Below, in pieces: positions 53,151-64,000 of a stretch of 64,000 bases of DNA (position 1 is its first letter; each line of letters begins with the position of its first letter). Under the pieces are notes generated by a model. It was not told where the DNA came from. It saw nothing but the letters and a program-made list of their open reading frames with translations, and did no database searches. The translations under genes were made by a program, and so were the position numbers. The stretch spans positions 103,466,001 to 103,530,000 of the forward strand of contig NC_060207.1 of the NCBI RefSeq assembly GCF_021130785.1, given 5' to 3'. This DNA is from Homalodisca vitripennis (Eukaryota > Arthropoda > Insecta > Hemiptera > Cicadellidae).

Positions 53151-53318
53151 TTAGTAGTTGTCACACATTGTTTCTGTCAACTTCACTTCATATCTATTAC
53201 AAACGCCGTCTTTACCTATAGGTTTAGTTAACACAACAGTTTTTAGCCATGCATTCCTCAAATATCCACGGCCATCAGTATAGACGGCACGACCGATTTT
53301 TAAACTGCTACATTATTT
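53151..53318 (-). other. Short open frame, possible transposon relic
   Basis: The minus strand reads SSLKIGRAVYTDGRGYLRNA and WLKTVVLTKPIGKDGVCNRY followed by EVKLTETMCDNY and a stop. The composition looks protein-like, but I cannot name it, and no splice sites fit the ETS gene. Possibly a fragment of a transposable element. Confidence 0.25.
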
Positions 53319-54844
53319 GGCATTGGTATGTGCTCTTTTGGAATTCTATCTAATAAATTAAGAGTTTTTCACAGTTAAGAAATAACCTTAATGAAATAAT
53401 GGCCGTAAAAAGTGAGAGCCTGCAGCATCCTTCACAATTTTGTCAGAGTAAGTGATTGAGTGTACTAGAACGGTGTCTATTTTATACTATGTAGCCTACC
53501 GCGGAAAGGATTGAACAATGCGGAAAGTACTTTTATGGTAATTATTAACTGATCAAGAAAGTATGCACTGGCTTCAAGAACAAGATAGTTCAAAGAACAC
53601 TCATTTTGCCATTCGTTCATGTAAATAAGTAGCTTAAAAACCCATGTATAAAAAATGTTAAAATGTATTCGGCAGAAAATTATCGTGGATAATCTTAAAA
53701 TGAAAATGTTTTAAAATATCTCCTGAGATATATTTTCTCACACAATTTTGTTTAGAGTAATAAAGAGGTCCACGAATCTTATAATAAATGGACTGTTTAT
53801 TAATATATCAATTATTAAAATGTTAATGATCAAGATGTAATGAGAAGTTGATTAAACCTATTCTATTCATTATATGAAGCTGTTTTGAAAACCCAGTATC
53901 TGTGACCGCTCTGAAGTTGTTTATCTGTTACCGTCAGTATTTGAAAAACTAAAACAACGTGTTAAAGTATTAAATGTGTTTAAAAAAGGATTCATAAATA
54001 AAAGAATATTTCATAAATTATGTCTACATCTTAATTACATGTTAAACATTTTGATTTTAATTTTTAAACATTTTCCACCTAACACAACAATTTGAGTCTA
54101 GTAGAACTAATTTTAGTAATTTTATTTAACTAAACTACTATTAAGCTAGGAGCCAATCATTTTATAAAATAATTTACTTTTCAACAAAAAAAATTATGGT
54201 TGCCTGTAAAGTCGGTTTTACGGGCGAAGATTTTACGTGACAACGTCTTTTTCTCGGTAGAATATTTATTGATATGAATATTATTAAATTGCACAATAGG
54301 AACAAGGAATTGAATGAAAATAAGAATTGCACAAATTTTAACTATAGAAATATATTTTGTTTATTAAAACATTGTACATAATTTGAAATTAATTAAAATT
54401 TGTTATTGTAAATGGTAAAGTTGAATAAAACATTTACTAAAATTGGAATTTGAAATGCTTGCTAAACACAGTTAAATTCTAACTCCGTGCGTGGTGATTG
54501 GTCGGTTTAGTTCGTTTGTTTGGTCGCACTGTTATGACAGGTTAGAGGTTATAATTTGTTATTTTAAATGTTTGACTAGCAATACGCACTGTTTCTTCTC
54601 AATCGACTGAATTACGATAGATTGCAGAGTGATTTAAACTAATAATTTACTTAACACTATCAACATTTGTCAATAGTATGACATAACCTATAAACTCAGT
54701 TTCTCAACTTTTGTGTCAATCTAACAATTAATCAATCAATCATAGTTTACGATAATGAAATATCAGTGTACAATTATTTACCTTTATTGTTGTAGTTGTT
54801 GTAAATGACGAATCTAAGCACTCCACATTTTCACGAATAAACAT

Positions 54845-54910
54845 AGTTATCTGCTTTATCCCGTGCGGCGGACCCACAGTTATCTGCTTTATCCCGTGCG
54901 GCGGACCCAC
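54845..54910. repeat. 33-bp direct duplication
   Basis: AGTTATCTGCTTTATCCCGT followed by GCGGCGGACCCAC occurs twice back to back, at 54845 and 54878, without mismatch. CpG-rich in an AT-rich setting. Confidence 0.95.
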
Positions 54911-55319
54911 TGGACGGGCATCGTAACGTTACCGGGCGTTACACTTTTTCATGAGTGACTCCGAGCCGCAACCTAATTTAAGACGTTGTCACGTCAAAAT
55001 ATTACCTTGAAGGTAATAAACGTAATGTAAACCGCGGCCCCCTAATTTGTAGGACTTTTTCACATTACTATAATAACATAAATTCGCAGTATTTATAAAA
55101 ATAACTTTTATATATTTTTCATTAAAAAAGTAATATTACAATCAGGTTGAGCACCAAATAAAAAACACTAAATTGATAAAGCTGGATATTGGTTTGACAG
55201 ACAGAAATCAAATAATTTAATACACTCCAATCGCATCAGCTTGCATGAAAATATTGCGTAAAATGCGATTCTAATAACTGAAGCGACGTTAATAAAAATG
55301 GTCGAATAACTAAATGCGA

Positions 55320-55500
55320 CCAGCTGTTCGTTACTGAGTGGATGACGTCATCCACCTGTCCTCATGCATATCAGCTGTTCATTACCACACGGTTAGTATA
55401 ATCAGCTGTGATCCAATCGCTCCTACTCCGAGTACACTGCGTTGCTCATAGTGTTGAGGCGTATAAACCTCGTTCGAAAACAATGATAGACTAACTTGCG
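55320..55500. promoter_or_regulatory. E-box cluster around a palindromic CRE
   Basis: GTGGATGACGTCATCCAC (55338-55355) is a perfect 18-bp palindrome with a full CRE, TGACGTCA, at its centre. It is flanked by CAGCTG at 55321, 55372 and 55403 and CACCTG at 55353. Four E-boxes in 88 bp plus a CRE is a dense arrangement, likely an enhancer or promoter. It lies 3.1 kb upstream of the 52-kb ETS exon. Confidence 0.45.
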
Positions 55501-55581
55501 TTATACACATAAATCGTTGTTTTCTTTTAATGTAAGCTATTTTGCTTGTTTTATTTTCTGTATTACTCTGTGCATATGTAT

Positions 55582-55641
55582 ATCCTGGGACTCGAACCCG
55601 GATCTCTCACTTGCCGGGTGAACCATTACACCACAAAGCCC
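55582..55641 (-). repeat. tRNA-like relic with shortened anticodon arm
   Basis: The minus strand reads GGGCTTTGTGGTGTAATGGT then TCACCC and, later, CCGGGTTCGAGTCCCAGG. The A box, D arm (GGTG/CACC) and B box (GGTTCGAGTCC) are intact. The anticodon arm plus variable loop is about 7 nt too short, and the 3' acceptor strand is missing. It is a SINE head or tRNA pseudogene, not a working tRNA. Confidence 0.55.
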
Positions 55642-55799
55642 TTACTTTTTACGACTTGTATTTGGCCGTATCTGTCACATATGCGTTTAAATAACCAAAC
55701 TAACATATGATCGGAAGACCAAATACCTGTCAAATGACTTGTTTACATTTATTAAATTTGTATAAGTGACAATAGCCTAATTTAATTTCAATAAACAAT

Positions 55800-55821
55800 T
55801 ATATATATATATATATATATA
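55800..55821. repeat. (AT)11 microsatellite
   Basis: Short AT run. Confidence 0.9.
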
Positions 55822-56514
55822 GCCTTGACTTTGAAAATATATGACTTAAGTTATTTTGAAAAATAACACTGTAGTGTTGAAAATCGCTTAAAGGACGTTT
55901 ATTTTATTACTATCATTTACTGCTAGAGAGATTTCAAACTTTTATGTACGCGATTTTTATAAATGTATGGCAACGTCTAGCTAAAAATAAATTAGATTAA
56001 AACAATATATCAGTAAACATGAAATATGAAGTGAAATTTGGTTTAGTCTCTCTATTATTTTGGTATATTCTAATTCTAAGTAATAATTGACTTATTACGC
56101 GTATAGAGTGATAAAAAGAGTTTATGTTTGTAGAAATATATATTCTTCCTTTTAGGGCATTAACATTTTTGAAAAGCTACTGCTACCTCTAGGGGACTGC
56201 TCTTAATTAGAAGTTTAAACAATCAAGGTTTGAATGCAAAATAGAAGACTAAATTTTAAATAGTTTTTGAGATATTCTATTACAAAAATTAAATCAAGCT
56301 AATGAAAAATAATGTCATATTTTTAAAATCTGGAGTATTTCTCATTCTGTATTTGACTGGGTGGGAAACGTTTGGAGCAATCAGTTTTCGGGTGAAATGT
56401 TTTTTAGTTTTGTGGTCTTATTGTTTCAGACGTATTTCTTGAAGAAAGAAAATTATAAAATTAAATTGTATTGTATCATTTCTCTAGGGTTTATTAGGGA
56501 TTAAAGAAGTAAAG

Positions 56515-56765
56515 TAAAGGATGTCTTATTTTACCAGGCAAAGTTAAGGCTAAGAAGCCCTCTCTCCCTTAACATGTGGACCAACGGATTAAATGAGATT
56601 TCCGAACCACCACAAACGCCCGAGCAGGCGGGTTGCTTGCACGGGCAAGATCGCTCAGTGGTCGTCTGTTCACGACCACATATACTACATCTAGAGAGAA
56701 AGTTTATTACAACAGCGAAAAATAATCTTTTGCCCTCGATTCTTTTGTTATGGTGTGCTGGGTAA
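56515..56765 (+). repeat. Interspersed repeat fragment with TTTTACCAGGCAAAGTTAAG
   Basis: The block GTCTTATTTTACCAGGCAAA ... CTAAGAAGCCCTCTCTCCCT ... CGGGTTGCTTGCACGGGC resembles a dispersed insect repeat I have met in other insect sequence, but I cannot name its class. The 63-codon frame in it shows no domain. Confidence 0.38.
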
Positions 56766-57625
56766 TCTATTTAACTATGTTATATTATTATTACAAATAT
56801 AAAGTCAATGTTATGTTCAGTAGACAATAATAGTAGTAATAACCAGTATTGTTGATGCGAGTATACGAGTACAACAACATTAAGTCGTGCAACAAATTGT
56901 CTACAACAAAGTTTTTTAAAACTTGTATCAGGTTTTCACAACGTGTAGACTCATGAATAATTAAAGTTGTATTAAAGCATTAATATCCTTAGAGATATCC
57001 TAATCATTTAACAATTTAGGAGATTTATTATAAATTTACATTTAGTGTTCTATAAATGCCCGAAGTACACGTCTAAAGCAACTAGAGTAACAACTCCAGT
57101 TGCAACTCAGAAGATTAGTTTGATACTACAGAGTATGTTCTATAAATACGTTCCCTCTGTAAAATGCTAATATACTAAAAATAAAAAGTCTTAATTTTCT
57201 TTTGATTGAATCTTAATTTTATATAATCATGGAATTTTTTGAAGAATCTGACTCTCGCTTGTGACGTAAGGTTTTTAAATAACTTTAATCTGAGTCGTTG
57301 GTCTTAAAATGTGATTATTTCGAGTATTGTGTTGATAACCTCCTCCCTTGAATAATTCAAATTTTAATTTTGTACTTATTACTGTTCCCAGAATATATAA
57401 ACTAGGCAAGGTTTGACGGTATAAGCTCTTTAAAGTATATTAAAGTGCCTCTCGATTTGACAATTCTGATAGCTCAAAAGACTGCCAAGATTGTCACGAA
57501 ATTTCCGATCCCAAGAAGGTAATAGATTTCTGAGTGACTTGGATCATGACAAAGAGTCTGAGATTTACAGAATGCTGTATTTTGGCAAATGTAATGTTAT
57601 AGTTTACTAACCGCATACTGCCCTG

Positions 57626-57626
<1 letters not shown>

Positions 57627-57717
<91 letters not shown>
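57627..57717. repeat. (TG)45 microsatellite
   Basis: A pure TG run of 91 bp. Frames across it are poly(TH)-type products. Confidence 0.98.
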
Positions 57718-57718
<1 letters not shown>

Positions 57719-58039
57719 GCAGCGGGAGTTTGCTGCATCTGCATATAACATTTTTAGCTGAAGAGATGAACCGAAGTCGAAACAGGTAAACTATCGCAAA
57801 GGTGTGAGAGCGTTGGCTCAAATAACAAGTAAATCAATTGAAGAATTTTGTAGACTAATTTAATTAACTTGTTGTAAAGCACATTGACAGATAACGTGTT
57901 TACACAATTGGTATTGTGCCTGTTAAGTTTATCTTTCCTTGTAAAGGAAAGGTAAGTACATTACATTAAATTAAGTAATGTGAATTACAGTTAATGCTTG
58001 AATAAATTGAAACTGAATTGAAAGGATTTAATATACAAG

Positions 58040-58290
58040 ACAGGAAATCAATTTACTGACTGAGCTTTGGTGAAGCCTATCACTCGTGGGGATGGAAAGA
58101 TTTCATTTCTGTCAGTCAATGTGTATGTCTATCTGTCTGTCTGTCCGTACGATATCTCTAAAACAGACTGCCTAGAAATTTAGTGAATCTTTTTGCATTA
58201 TTCTTTTGGGTAACCATGATGGTAAGAAGAAAATAGCAGAAAAAATAAATTTGTATACATTCTCAATACACTCATAAGAGTTTCAAAAAT
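58040..58290 (+). repeat. Interspersed repeat fragment, TCTGTCTGTCCG type
   Basis: ATCACTCGTGGGGATGGAAA then ATTTCTGTCAGTC and CTGTCTGTCTGTCCGTACGA. It shares order and wording with 33925-34140. A further short match lies at 58535-58565. Confidence 0.4.
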
Positions 58291-61089
58291 GTAGCATACG
58301 TATTAACACATGTAACGTATTCCAACACATACAAGGTCACTTTATAGTGACTTGGTACGTAGACTGTTATTATTTAAACACTGACATGAAACCATATTTA
58401 ATTAACAAAAATCTGAATATGTTATGTGGCGACATACGTCGGACAAGATTTCATATGTAGAATGACTTCATTTCTACACGAGTCACGATATTTCATGAGT
58501 TTTATTATACGTAATTTTCACGTCAACTTCCTTTTTGTTGGATTATCTGTCTGTATGTCTGTCCACAACAGATATCGAGGCAGAAATGAGTTATAGATTT
58601 TTTAGTAGTATACAAAGTAAACAAAAAACTATTACCGTATTTTGAAAATGTGAATTGAATCGTGAAAATCCTACTTAGAATTAGAGATAGATAGAGAAAG
58701 AGAAAGAGCATATTATTCGGAACTGAAAGAAGGTATGGTATATGTAGGTAGGTAGGCTTTACACGTACACGCATGCTGATCCAGATACGCAGGTCTACAC
58801 CAGTCAATCGATGTGCGACTTCCGTTATATCAAGCGTTTGAGTCTAAGGAACGCGTACCGTATCTTCTTCTATGGCCTCCAACGTTAGTTAGCAAAATTC
58901 GATATGATATTAAATAATACTAAATTTAATCTTTTGATCATACATTATAGCTATTATAGCGATGGCAGCAATACTCTGTTATCTGGTTCAATAACAGTAC
59001 GATTGATTAATCCCCTTGTAATTATAAAATGAGTGCTCCGCATGAGCGTCCCAGCGTAGACTACATTTAAAAATTATAAATCGCGAATTAATTTTTATTT
59101 CTTTATTTGAAACATCTTTCCAGTTGGCTCTGTAGGAAAGGTAATGTATTAAACTTTGCTATAGTCAAAGATTCAGTTTGCTACAGTAAAAGCTATTTTA
59201 ATAAACTACAGCTTAATTGAATGCAAAATATTTCGGGATTTATTCTCAGTTAATATTCTGGAGGAAAGTAATTTACCCTAATTTATTATACATTTAGGGT
59301 AAACAGTTGTTAAATAAAAAATATTCTCATTCATTTTGTTCTAATTTTGGGTTCTAATATGTATTTCAAACATAAATTTTGGGATTTGTTTATCATAAAT
59401 ACCATTTGTAATACCATTAATAAATAATAGTAATACCATAGTAATGCCATTACAATTTCTTAGTTTAACGAATTGTGTAAATTATCATACTACCAGATAT
59501 TTTTAATTAATAAAAAGAAATAAACTAATCAGAAAATACCAAAATTAAAAATAAAGTAACTGCTACCCGTTTCTCAAGCGGACCGAAAATCTTTCAATTA
59601 CTCAGATTAGGTCAAAACGGCTTGACCGAAATTTCAATAATTCAATGTATTTAGTATTTAAAATTGAATCACATTAGGCACATGTCTATTCGTTTTAGAG
59701 TACATGAAACCTTTGGACAATGTTAAAGCATATTTAAATCACCAAATAAGTCAAAATAAAACATAAGTAAGATTCCGTAAGATTTCCGTATTCAGTAAGA
59801 AAACTTGCGTGTAGCTACTTTAAAAACAGAAATATTATACGCTTATTTTTATTTAAAAATCCCATTTATATAGTTCATAATATACTTTTATGTTCTGCTA
59901 TTTATATTATGTGATACCTTTTTGACTTGAATTTCAAAGTACAAATTTTCACAATGTACGGATGTTCACAAAGAAATCCGTCGAAGGTTACAGTAGTCTA
60001 GTTTTATAATTTGTTTTATAATCGTGTAGAAAATGTACCAAAATAAAATTTAATAGGTCACTCTTTTAGGTATGGTAAATATAGAAGAAATATTAATTAT
60101 ACTGGGCATTCTTCTTTTATGACAATTTAAGTAATTTAGGATTGTGTGGTATATGTGATTTGCGCCCACTTCTCTCCTTATAAGAAGGTGGGCATAGTAC
60201 CATTTTAAATGGTATAAACTACAATTTAAATACCAGTACGTATTCGAACTCATTAAAAAGTTTAGACGTTAAACGAAACAAACGTTCATTTATGCGAACA
60301 ATCACGATAGTATGTTTACGATTTATCATAGATAGACGAGTGCCAAATCTCATTAAATTTGATAAAGATTATTTTAACAGGTGTTATGTATTTGTTTGTA
60401 ATCTATATTGTAGATTGAGTGAATATGTTCTGTAAGTATATTCTTTAATTACACACAACTTCAGTTACAAGAATAGTGTAACGTTTCTGATAATATATAC
60501 GTTTGCGAAGACGGTGACATTTTCATTAAATTTTATAATTGATTATGAACGAAGAATTATGACTAAAACTCATAGCTTCAGCTCAAACAATTGAATATAG
60601 TTATATATACAGTTCTTATATATTGAATGGATACATGGGCTTGTGAAGTTCAAAAAAGTAAAAAATATCTGATAACGATAAGATCTTTAGTATTATATTT
60701 GCTAAAACATTATTTGTTATTTCAGTAGTCTTCGTATACCAGATTTAGCATTAATATTGCCTTATCATGCGAAACTACCCCCAGCCCTAATAATACACCA
60801 CTAGTATATGAGCGAGATTTGACAATGTATAGTTGCACTCCTAAACTTTTCATATTTTAATTAAGGGGGCACAAAATCTGGAAAATATTTTTGTTTCAAA
60901 TTATATTTTTTGATTGTTTATTTCTCTTCTGAAGTTTCTGAACCCAATGAAAGGTTAAAAGATTAGTTAAAATAGGTTTACAAACATCTTCTGACAGAAT
61001 TTTGCAAAACAAACTTACAGTAGTTTATACAGTACATACCTATTGGTAATTTTATATACGTCTATGGTATTTCTTTGTGGATAGACAAA

Positions 61090-61830
61090 CTGGAATGTAC
61101 GATATGCCATATTCAAAAACGTATGGGGACAGGACTTTTCAAACTAAAACATGAAACTTTGAGTGATGGCAAACCCCTTAAAGGTTTAATTGGTAAAAGG
61201 ATTAAAAAGTGGTTTAGCTGTTAGGAGAAATACCTAAAGTGCCAAACATGCAGCAAGCAATATAACCTACGTAGCCTACTCTACCCTTAAGACGCCAATA
61301 CCTGGAGTAAATTCCAAAAATATGAAATGGAAAATTATGAATATGACCATAAAAATCACTTCCACATATAAGGTTGTTATCTTAGTAATCAAGCCTATTT
61401 TTGGCTGTTCCTCTACTTTTAGAAAAATGTTTGATGGGAAAGACCTAAAATACCATCGAGTCATTGAATAATGTGGTTTGGGCTGGTACACCAAAACGAA
61501 CTTTGTGACACTTCTTGTCTTTGAGTTTGGAGTGTATGAAGCTGTTTCTTCCTACAGTGAAGAATACATTTCCAAGGTAAAAGTTGTGGTAAAAGTTTGG
61601 AAGCTGGATGAAAAATTGTGCTGGCGATGAAGCGGCTCGACAAAGAACGCACGGGGTAGGAAGAAAGAGCTGCTCTCGAGCTCCAGAAGAAGATCAGGCA
61701 CTCAAGAAATGTCCAGCCAGAAGAGGAAACTGGAAGGCCTTTATGAAGGAGAAGAAGGTCCTGAAAATCCATCTTACTGTGCAGGGGAACGTTTTCCATG
61801 GATTTTCTTTATTTTCCGACATTTCCGAGC
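61090..61830 (+). pseudogene. Decayed Mutator-like transposase domain
   Basis: Broken frames follow the order of Mutator-like transposases common in insects. ICHIQKRMGTGLFKLKHETL then SDGKPLKGLIGKRIKKW lies at 61103-61227 (family: HVQKRMGT...LSDGK-L-GKGRLT). Next come NNVVWAGTPKR and FVTLLVFEFGVYEAVSSYSE near 61468-61560, MKRLDKERTG near 61627, and KRKLEGLYEGEEGPENPSYC then AGERF near 61722-61790. There are several stops and frameshifts and the middle is deleted. Plainly inactive. Confidence 0.68.
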
Positions 61831-62170
61831 ATGTAGCATAATTAGAGCGTTTGTTATCACTAGTTATACGTTTAGAAGAAATAAACGTATCCAAATTTTC
61901 CAACCTACCTGCAGAAAAAGTTTCAGTTACAATCGGCCAATAGATGAATGAAAAAATAACGACTGAAAATTATAGTTTTATTATACAGTTTTAGCTTTAT
62001 TTCTTTCATCGCTCAAACTTCTTAACTTATAGTTAGTGTTTCTTTCTTGTAAAAGACAGAAAGCTTGCTTAAACAATATATATTATATAATACGTATATA
62101 ACAAATGGTTTTAGTCAAACGTTAGCTAAATGAAATTATATCTATTTTAGAAATCCATTTTTAAGCAATA

Positions 62171-62701
62171 CTAGCTGTTTCCCGCGGCTTCGCACGCTTT
62201 TCGTAAGTTTTGCCCGCGTATGAGCATTTCTGGTTGAAGTAAATTATATTTCCAACCCCGATGTAGATTTTACCTTGATGTCACGATCAAGAAAATATGT
62301 AAAAAATGTATTGTACATGCATAATGTATTTTATTACAAAGTGGTCTACCACTCAACCTTTAAGTTCAACCAAAAATTTAGTTTAGACAATTATACATCA
62401 TAACTTAGCGCCTTCAAATAGTGTTTCATTTTTTGTCGCATTATATATGTTTACAAAGAACAGCTGATTAAAAATTTGAAAAGACTCTTTCACTTAATAA
62501 CATATGTTTGCTGCAATGCATTTCTTACGGGTATTTCTGTAACCAGTGGGGCGGAATCCTGAATCGGGAAAGGGATAAAAAGTATCCTATAACCTTCTAC
62601 AGATCAAGACGAACAAATTAAAAAAAAAATTAGGCGAATCCGTCCAGCCGTTTGTGAGTGATGCTGTTACACACGAACAGTTTCATTTATATATATATAG
62701 A
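62171..62701 (-). mobile_element. Non-autonomous Helitron, 531 bp, both ends visible
   Basis: On the minus strand it begins TCTATATATATATAAATGAA at 62701 and ends GCGTGCGAAGCCGCGGGAAA then CAGCTAG at 62171. Flanking host bases are A (62702) and T (62170), as expected for Helitron insertion into AT. The 3' end shares GCGTGCGAAGCCGCGGG with the element at 13722, so the two belong to related families. Confidence 0.82.
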
Positions 62702-64000
62702 TTTTGGTAAAATAATTTGTTTTGGAGTTTCAAAACAAGATTATTTTGTTAAATTGTAATCTGCAGATTATTACTATTAGAATAGAAATGTAGATAAGCA
62801 ACTAGAAATGAGTGCAGAATTATTCCTAAGTACTAACTAGACCCAAACCTCGTTACTATAACTTTTTGCAACCGTAATATTATTCTGTTAACGACCACGT
62901 TTTTTATGGATATCTGTATATATAAATTAGAATTGAAATAAATTCTTTCTCTGAATGGATATTATGCTGCTAATGAATTGTTTCCGACTTATTCATATGC
63001 AATTTTTATATGGGATTTCTTAATTTCACTATGGATATAAAATTGACAAATACATTCTACTGATAAATATGCATATTTAGTTATGAGTTCATACTAGTTT
63101 ATCATTAAAACAATCAAAATGCACATCATGTATTCACAAAATTAATAATATTTCTTGAAACTCTTTGATTTTTGAGTAAGAGTAATTTCAGTTGCAATAG
63201 ACCATAAAAATATCAACGAATTAAAATAATAAATAAATTTAAACATACAATAATGTTATGTTTATGTAATATATGAATTATGTAATCTGGTTTGACAGTT
63301 AATGAAATTTTAAATTAAAATATAATTAATGCATTAATTAATTCAATTTTGGACTAGAATTCAATATGTTAGACCAGAACATTAGTTTTAAACGTCGGAA
63401 TTATTAGAACTGTAACAAAACAATAAACTTACTTTTGATTAAAAATCTATATAAAATAAATTATATTCGAAAGAGAGATTGCTCTCATTACGTTAATATT
63501 TCAAAAACATTCTTAAAACCTAAAGATTAAAACATGAAGCACGCGATATCCTCCATCGTGTTTAATCGGCGAAAGCTCCGTAGTTTTGAAGGATTAAAAT
63601 GGCAATAAAATATAGAATTTTATGTCTATTTTTTGTTGTGGGATTTACATAAATTAGTTTTTTATCCATTAAGATAACACTAAAACGTATTGTGAAATAC
63701 TTATTCATTTTCTAACAAGAAAATGAAATGTATTATTTTATTTAATGAAGGGGCGGTAAAAGTATTAGCGAAAACGTAATGAACATTTAAAACCTGCTAT
63801 ATTTTTATAAAGTTTGAACTTTGTACTGAATACAAACCACGAGGAGGGGGATGATTGCTCTAATGCGAACAGCGAAATCGTTTAGAACAATAAACGAGTT
63901 AATTCTTGAGTTAAAAGCACGTTTTAGGTCGGAGTTCAGTGGAAGCGTCAAGTAGTTTTTTTCTATCGAGTCCATCGAGTTATAGAAGACCACGGTTATC

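Larger units (their letters stand above)
52199..64000. other. DNA upstream of the 52-kb ETS exon
   Basis: If the long isoform exists, this is intron or 5' DNA. It holds microsatellites at 52258, 55800 and 57627, a 33-bp duplication at 54845, an E-box/CRE cluster at 55320, a tRNA-like relic at 55582, repeat fragments at 56520 and 58040, the Mutator relic and a short Helitron. I found no PNT-domain exon. The segments 52400-53100, 53330-54820, 58820-61090 and 62710-64000 show nothing definite. Confidence 0.7.

Noticed and set aside
55582..55641. Working tRNA gene
   Set aside because: The anticodon arm is about 7 nt short and there is no matching 3' acceptor strand.
57494..57821. Poly-TH frames
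   Set aside because: Translation of the (TG)45 microsatellite.
61276..61799. Minus-strand frames of 72 and 112 codons
   Set aside because: They are shadows of the decayed Mutator-like transposase, which reads on the plus strand.

Overview
The window looks like one long stretch of insect nuclear DNA. It is AT-rich, with small exons in very large introns, Helitron and Mutator-type transposon remnants, tRNA-derived repeat fragments, microsatellites and many tandem arrays. Repeat style suggests a hemipteran, but that is a weak inference. I see no bacterial, phage or CRISPR content.

The only gene I recognise with confidence runs on the minus strand through almost the whole window. It is an ERG/FLI1/FEV-class ETS transcription factor whose residues after the ETS domain match insect Ets65A (D-ETS-3). 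I assembled it by hand from six small coding exons, all with matching splice phases: 52148-52198, 39997-40075 (an ATG-containing first exon), 26424-26489, 10918-10965, 7237-7426 and 840-1048. The last two carry the ETS DNA-binding domain. The 40-kb exon has a TATA box and an ATG-free leader upstream, so it looks like the start of a short isoform without a PNT domain. The 52-kb exon resembles the short linker that follows the PNT domain in vertebrate ERG, and it should belong to a longer isoform that starts outside the window. The final coding exon probably lies beyond position 1.

The introns carry most of the DNA. Six tandem arrays are present: about 125 bp at 1-789, 121 bp at 3310-3885, exactly 100 bp at 21617-22706, 137 bp at 26601-27143, 159 bp at 29559-30555 and 206 bp at 36552-39018. 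Together they make up about 10% of the window. There are two short Helitrons with intact ends (13722-14464 and 62171-62701), a decayed Helitron with helicase remains and a 3' CTAG terminus (44376-46271), and a decayed Mutator-like transposase (61090-61830). There are also tRNA-like SINE fragments, several AT and TG microsatellites, and a 91-bp inverted repeat pair at 22976 and 25857. About a dozen GC-richer islands stand out from the AT-rich background and are candidate regulatory DNA.

On the plus strand, two open, spliceable exons followed by AATAAA (2331-4220) may be the end of a small nested gene; this is tentative. Most other open frames are products of tandem repeats, GC islands or microsatellites.
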